A DNA stretch of 64,000 nt from Cladocopium goreaui (Eukaryota > Sar > Dinophyceae > Suessiales > Symbiodiniaceae). How positions within the stretch are numbered: the stretch's first letter is position 1; each line of letters starts with the position of its first letter. Shown piece by piece: positions 55,401 to 61,400 of the stretch. The notes under the pieces are model-generated. The model was not told where the DNA came from. It saw nothing but the letters and a program-made list of their open reading frames with translations, and searched no databases. The DNA is taken from positions 1 through 64,000 of the forward strand of contig CAMXCT020001082.1 in assembly GCA_947184155.2 (NCBI GenBank), given 5' to 3'. A program made the position numbers and the translations under genes.

Positions 55401-58400
55401 GAATATCATATGTGTGTATACACAGATACATATATCATATGATTATATAATTATAATGTATATATGTAATTATATATATAATGGGATGTAGACCTGAGAA
55501 CACAACAGAAGATCAGGTGGAATATCAGGTACCCGAAAAATGGGAATGTCACTGATGTCACCACCAAAACTGGTAACTTAACCCAAGACCTGCGCACGCT
55601 TTGGTCTGGCTGGGGGGGATTGGGAACAGGGACCAGAGGGGGCAGCATACATTCAGAGGTACGCAGTTGCTTCAGGCTTCTCCCCCCTAGTGTACAAAAA
55701 ACAAACATGAAAATGCTGGTTGCAATGACAAGATCCTATACAAAATCACTTGCCGCTTGCCATGCATTTCCCTATTTTCCAGGTCCCAAACGCTCCATGC
55801 TGCAACAAGGGACCGAAGAACAGGCCGTGTCAACGATGTAGGATGGGCCCTTCAATCCCAGGGCATAGGAGATACGACCCGCGGAGACGGAGAAGGACAT
55901 GCCTACGAAACCGATCAGCACGTCTCAGGAAGATCAAAATGGTGGTATTTTAGGAACAGAAGGGGACACCCTGGGAGTGCGGTCTTTGACTGCATTCTGC
56001 AACCACTGCTCTCTTTAGTAAACCCCCATTTGCCACTCAAGGATGGATAATCTCGACCCAAACGCATACGTGAACGATTTTTTGAATGGCACCTGCTGCA
56101 TTCAAAGACAGATTCAACGATTAATAAGCCAGTCAATCAATTCCAACCAAGAACAACCTGTTGATAATTTGCGATCAACTTTATCATCTATCATCATTTA
56201 TCATGATGTATTATCAATGTCTTATCATTGATCACATCAACATCCAACAAACAATTTAGAGACTTCCCCAGCAGATCCCAGTCCCTGTCCCTGTCCCTGT
56301 CCGGACTCCGGACCTGTAGCGGTGTAGGGGCTGATCTTTTTGAAGTCCCAGGACTGCATCTGGATCCAATCGTTGTTGGCCAAGCCCACATGTACCGAGA
56401 CCTGCCGATGGGATGAGCCGTTGACATTCCGGAAATGGCACATCTTGGCGGAGCCACAATCAATCGGATCCACATCGGAAGGTCCGTTGATGTTGTGTTT
56501 GGGTAAAGGGAATCTGGCAATGAAGTGTATTGAAGTGTTGAATGTCTTATTTTGAAGGCTTCAGATTTTATGGATGACAACAGCGCGACAAACTTTTTCC
56601 TATGGAGGCGAGGACCATTGGCTGCGTGTCGGAAACCGAGCTGCAGGCGCTTCTGAGTACTGCTCTCTGATGGATTCAGAAGGATCATGAAACATCCATA
56701 GCTTCCCAAGCCGATCAAACATGAACCTGGATTTTGAAGGATCTAGCCATTTTCGGAAACGCCAGCAGTGCTATATCGGGCTCCGGCATATCATCTATTT
56801 CTGCGGATATTTGCAGACTGAACATGTGCCACAGAAATCTCGGCTATATAATTGGACATTCCGAATTTCACACACAATTTCACTCAGCATTTCAAAACAA
56901 ATTAGGAGCCTTGACCATTTGGCCTGTCTCCAGCTTCAACTGCATTGCAAACATTGGAATATGGGGATGGGTCAAAACCTTGTACCCCTGGTGAACATCA
57001 AAATAGCTGGTAAATGGATGTTCATCCCCTAAAAATGGTATTATATAATAGGTATTGATCCATACCCATAACATAGACCCGGGCAAGCCGGCGGCGGAAG
57101 TTTCCCAAACATAAATGACCTATAGTTCAAAGACAACCTGTCCCGACCGTGTCCTTCCCTCGACACTCCACACCTCACACTGCACACTGCACTCTTCGCA
57201 CTCCAAACTTCAAACTTCACACTCCACACTTCTCACTTCTCACTGCTTCTTCACACTCCAAACCTCACACTTCACACTTCACACTGCACACTTCACACTT
57301 CACAGTCCACACTTCACACTTCACACTTCACAGTCCACACTTCACACTTCACACTTCACAGTCCACACTTCTCACTTCGCACTTCACACTTCACACTTCA
57401 CACTCCACACTTCACACTTCTCACTTCTCACTGCTCCCTTCACACTCCAAACTTCACACTTCACACTTCTCACTTCGCACTTCACACTCCACACTTCACA
57501 GTCCACACTTCACACTTCTCACTTCACACTTCTCACTTCTCACTGCTTCCTTCACACTCCAAACTTCACACTTCTCACTTTGCACTTCACACTCCACACT
57601 TCACAGTCCACACTTCACACTTCTCACTTCTCACTGCTTCCTTCCCACTCCAAACTTCACACTCCAAACTTCACACTTCACACTGAACTTCACACTTCTC
57701 ACTTCGCACTTCACACTCCACACTTCACTCACACTTCACACTTCACAGTCCACACTTCACACTTCTCACTGCTTCCTTCACACTCCAAACCTCACACTTC
57801 ACACTTCACACTTCACACTGCGCTCTTCGCACTCCACACTTCACAGTCCACACTTCACACTTCTCACTTCACACTTCTCACTTCTCACTGCTTCCTTCAC
57901 ACTCCAAACTTCACAATCACACACTTCACACTTCACACTCACTTCTCACTGCTTCCTTCCCACTCCAAACTTCACACTCCAAACTTCACACTTCACACTC
58001 ACTTCGCACTTCACACTCCACACTTCACTCACACTTCACACTTCACACTTCTCACTTCCTCACTGCTTCCTTTCACACTCCAAACCTCACACTTCACACA
58101 CTCCAAACCTCACACTTCACACTTCACACTGCGCTCTTCGCACTCCAAACTTAAACTTCACACTCCACACTTCACACTTCACTTCCCACTGCTTCCTTCA
58201 CACTGCACACTTCACACTGCACTCTTCACGCCCCACACTTCACACTGCTCTAAACCTACGTGCAACAAAAAAACACTAGCGCCAAAATGGAGAAAATCTG
58301 CTAACAAATCCATTTCGCAGCCTTCATGCAGCCAGTCCAAGACGATGTACGAGATCCAGCTGCAAAAGACATTACGCATGCAGCCAAAGCAAGAAGCAAC

Positions 58401-61400
58401 CTTGACGCAGCCATTCCAATGCGATCTGCGGAGACTGAGTTGCAAAACACAAGAGAACTACGCGCAATGGCATCGGAAATTGTAGCTCAAAAACCGGATC
58501 TCGACGCCTGAGCGAAAAAAAGACGATTTTGAAGCACTTTTTAAAAGGATTTTTAGAAGGAAAATCACTAGCGCCAAAGTGGAGAAAATCTGCTGACAAA
58601 TCACTGTCGCAGCCTTCATGCAGCCACTCCAATACGATTTACGAAGTCCAGCTGCAAAAGACACTAGTATTACGCATGCAGCCACAGCATGAAGCAACCT
58701 TGACGCAGCCATTACAATGCGATCTGCGGAGACTGAGTTGCAAAACACAATAGAACTACGCGCAACGGCGTCGGAAATTGTAGCTCCAAAACCGGATCTC
58801 GACGCCAGAGCGAAAAAAAGACGATTTTGAAGCACTTTTTAAAAGGATTTTTAGAAGGAAAATCACTGGCGCCAAAATGAAGAAAATCTGCTGACAAATC
58901 ACTGTGGCAGCCTTCATGCAGCCACTCCAATACGATTTACGAGATCCAGCTGCAAAAGTCAATAGTATTACCAATGCAGCCACAGCACGAAGCAACCTTG
59001 ACGCAGCCATTACAATGCGATCTGCAGAGACTGAGTTGCAAAACACAATAGAACTACGCGCAACTGGGTCGGAAATTGCAGCTACAAAACCGGATCTCGA
59101 CGCCAAAGCGAAAAAAAAGACGATTTTGAAGCACTTTTTAAAAGGATTTTTTAAAGGAAAATTACTAGCGCCAAAATGGAGAAAATCTGCTGACAAATCA
59201 CTGTCGCAGCCTTCATGCAGCCACTCCAATACGATTTACGAAGTCCAGCTGCAAAAGACAATAGTATTACCAATGCAGCCACAGCACGAAGCAACCTTGA
59301 CGCAACCATTTACACTGCGGGAACGATCCTACAGTTGCAAAGCACCATGGAATTCCATCGGCAACTCATCCACCAGCAACACTTGCAATCCCATTTACAG
59401 TGAGGGAACGATCCTAGAGTTGCAAATCACAATGGAATTCCATCGGCAACTCATCCACCAGCACCACTTGCAATCCCATTTACATTGCGGGAACGATCCT
59501 ACAGTTGCAAATCACAATGGAGTTCTGTCGACCGCAAATGCACGAAACACAGGTGACACCCCATTTACAATGCGGAACCGATCCGAGACCGATCCGACCA
59601 TGATCCGAGCATGATCCGACCACACACGAGACCGTCTCGCACCCGTCGCACCGCAGAGGTATAGATCATCGACGTTCGGGGACGCACTTTGTCCGGAAAA
59701 AACATACGGTTTCGTGCATCTGCTATCTCTCAAAAACGCATTTCGTGCGAGACTTCCTTCAAAACTCCATCGGCAACTCCTCCACCAGCACCACTTGCAA
59801 TCCCATTTACAGTGAGGGAACGATCCTAGAGATGCAAATCACAATGGAATTCCATCGGCAACTCATCCACCAGCACCACTTGCAATCCCATCTACATTGC
59901 GGGAACGATCCTACAGTTGCAAATCACAATGGAATTCCATCGGCAACTCATCCACCAGCACCACTTGCAATCCCATTTACATTGCGGGAACGATCCTACA
60001 GTTGCAAATCACAATGGAATTCTGTCGACCGCAAATGCACGAAACGCAGGTGACACCCCATTTACAATGCGGAACCGATCCGACCATGGTCCGAGACCGA
60101 TCCGACCATGATCCGACCATGATCCGACCACAGTCTCGCACCCGTCGCACCGCAGAGGTAGATCATCGACGTTCGGGGACGCACTTTGTCCGGAAAAACA
60201 TAGGGTTTCGTGCATCTGCTATCTCTCAAAAACGCATTTCGTGCGAGACTTCCTTCAAAACTACATCGGCAACTCATCCACCAGCACCACGTGCAATCCC
60301 ATTTACATTGCGGGAACAATTTCTTTGACTAACTCGTTCCCTAACGAACTCTTTCTTTGCTCTTTCTTTGACTAACTCTTTCTTTGCTAACTCTTTCTTT
60401 GACTACCTCATATTTCCTGACTAACTCTTTCTTTGACTAACTCTTTCCCTCACTAACTCTTTCTTTGACTAACTCTTTCCCTCACTAACTATTTCTTTGA
60501 CTAACTCTTTCCCTCACTAACTCTTTCTTTGACTAACTCTTTCCCTGACTAACTGTTTCTTTGACGAACTCTTTCTTTGACTAACTCTTTCCCTGACTAA
60601 CTGTTTCTTTGACGAACTCTTTCTTTGACTAACTCTTTCCCTGACTAACTGTTTCTTTGCTAACTCTTTCTTTGACTAACTCTTTCCCTGACTAACTCTT
60701 TCTTTGACAAACTCTTCTTTGACTAACTCTTTCTTTGACTAACTCTTTCCCTGACGAACTCTTTCTTTGCTACCTCTTTCTTTGACTAACTCTTTCCCTG
60801 ACATTCTAAAAGTCCGTAACACGGAAGTTTCTCCACCTAAACTTCCTTTGATCATGGAATATCTACAAATCACAGGGAGCGGCGTTGCAATCCTTCGGAA
60901 GGCGAATCTTAGGGAATGGCGTTGCAATCCTGGATATGGAGGGCTGCTTTGATCTCCTGCGTTGCCTTCTGAGCATCGAGGAGGGTGGGGAGTGGCTGAT
61001 CAGTTGCACTGGCTGCATCTTCTTGGTCATTCCAATCACATCCACTCCATCCATGGCCCCCAATCTCACAGTACTCATTCCATTCACCATACTCATTCCA
61101 TTCACCATACTCATTCCATGCGCCAGACTCATTCTGTTCACCATGCTCTTCTGATTCATCCGGCGAATGGCCTTTGTGCTCCCACTCTTGCCATTGTCCT
61201 TCTTCTTGGTGCTGGTACTGGTCACAGCCATTCCAACTGTCATATCCTCCGATTTCACAGTACTCATCCCATTCCCATTCTTCATACTCTTCTTCGCGTT
61301 CTTCCTCAATCTCAGCATTGAACCAAGCACACTCATCGCAGGCATGGCACCCGCAAGCGCAAATGTACTGGAGGACACAAGCAGCCTTGACCTCTTGGCA

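Noticed and set aside
57115..58485. 456-codon plus-strand open frame rich in Ser-His-Phe-Thr-Leu
   Set aside because: It is a translation of the CACACTTCA satellite; a second frame is equally open, and composition follows the repeat unit, so it is not a protein-coding gene.
58904..59614. 236-codon plus-strand open frame
   Set aside because: Spans the 298 bp and 88 bp tandem repeats; frame changes between repeat copies, so no conserved protein.
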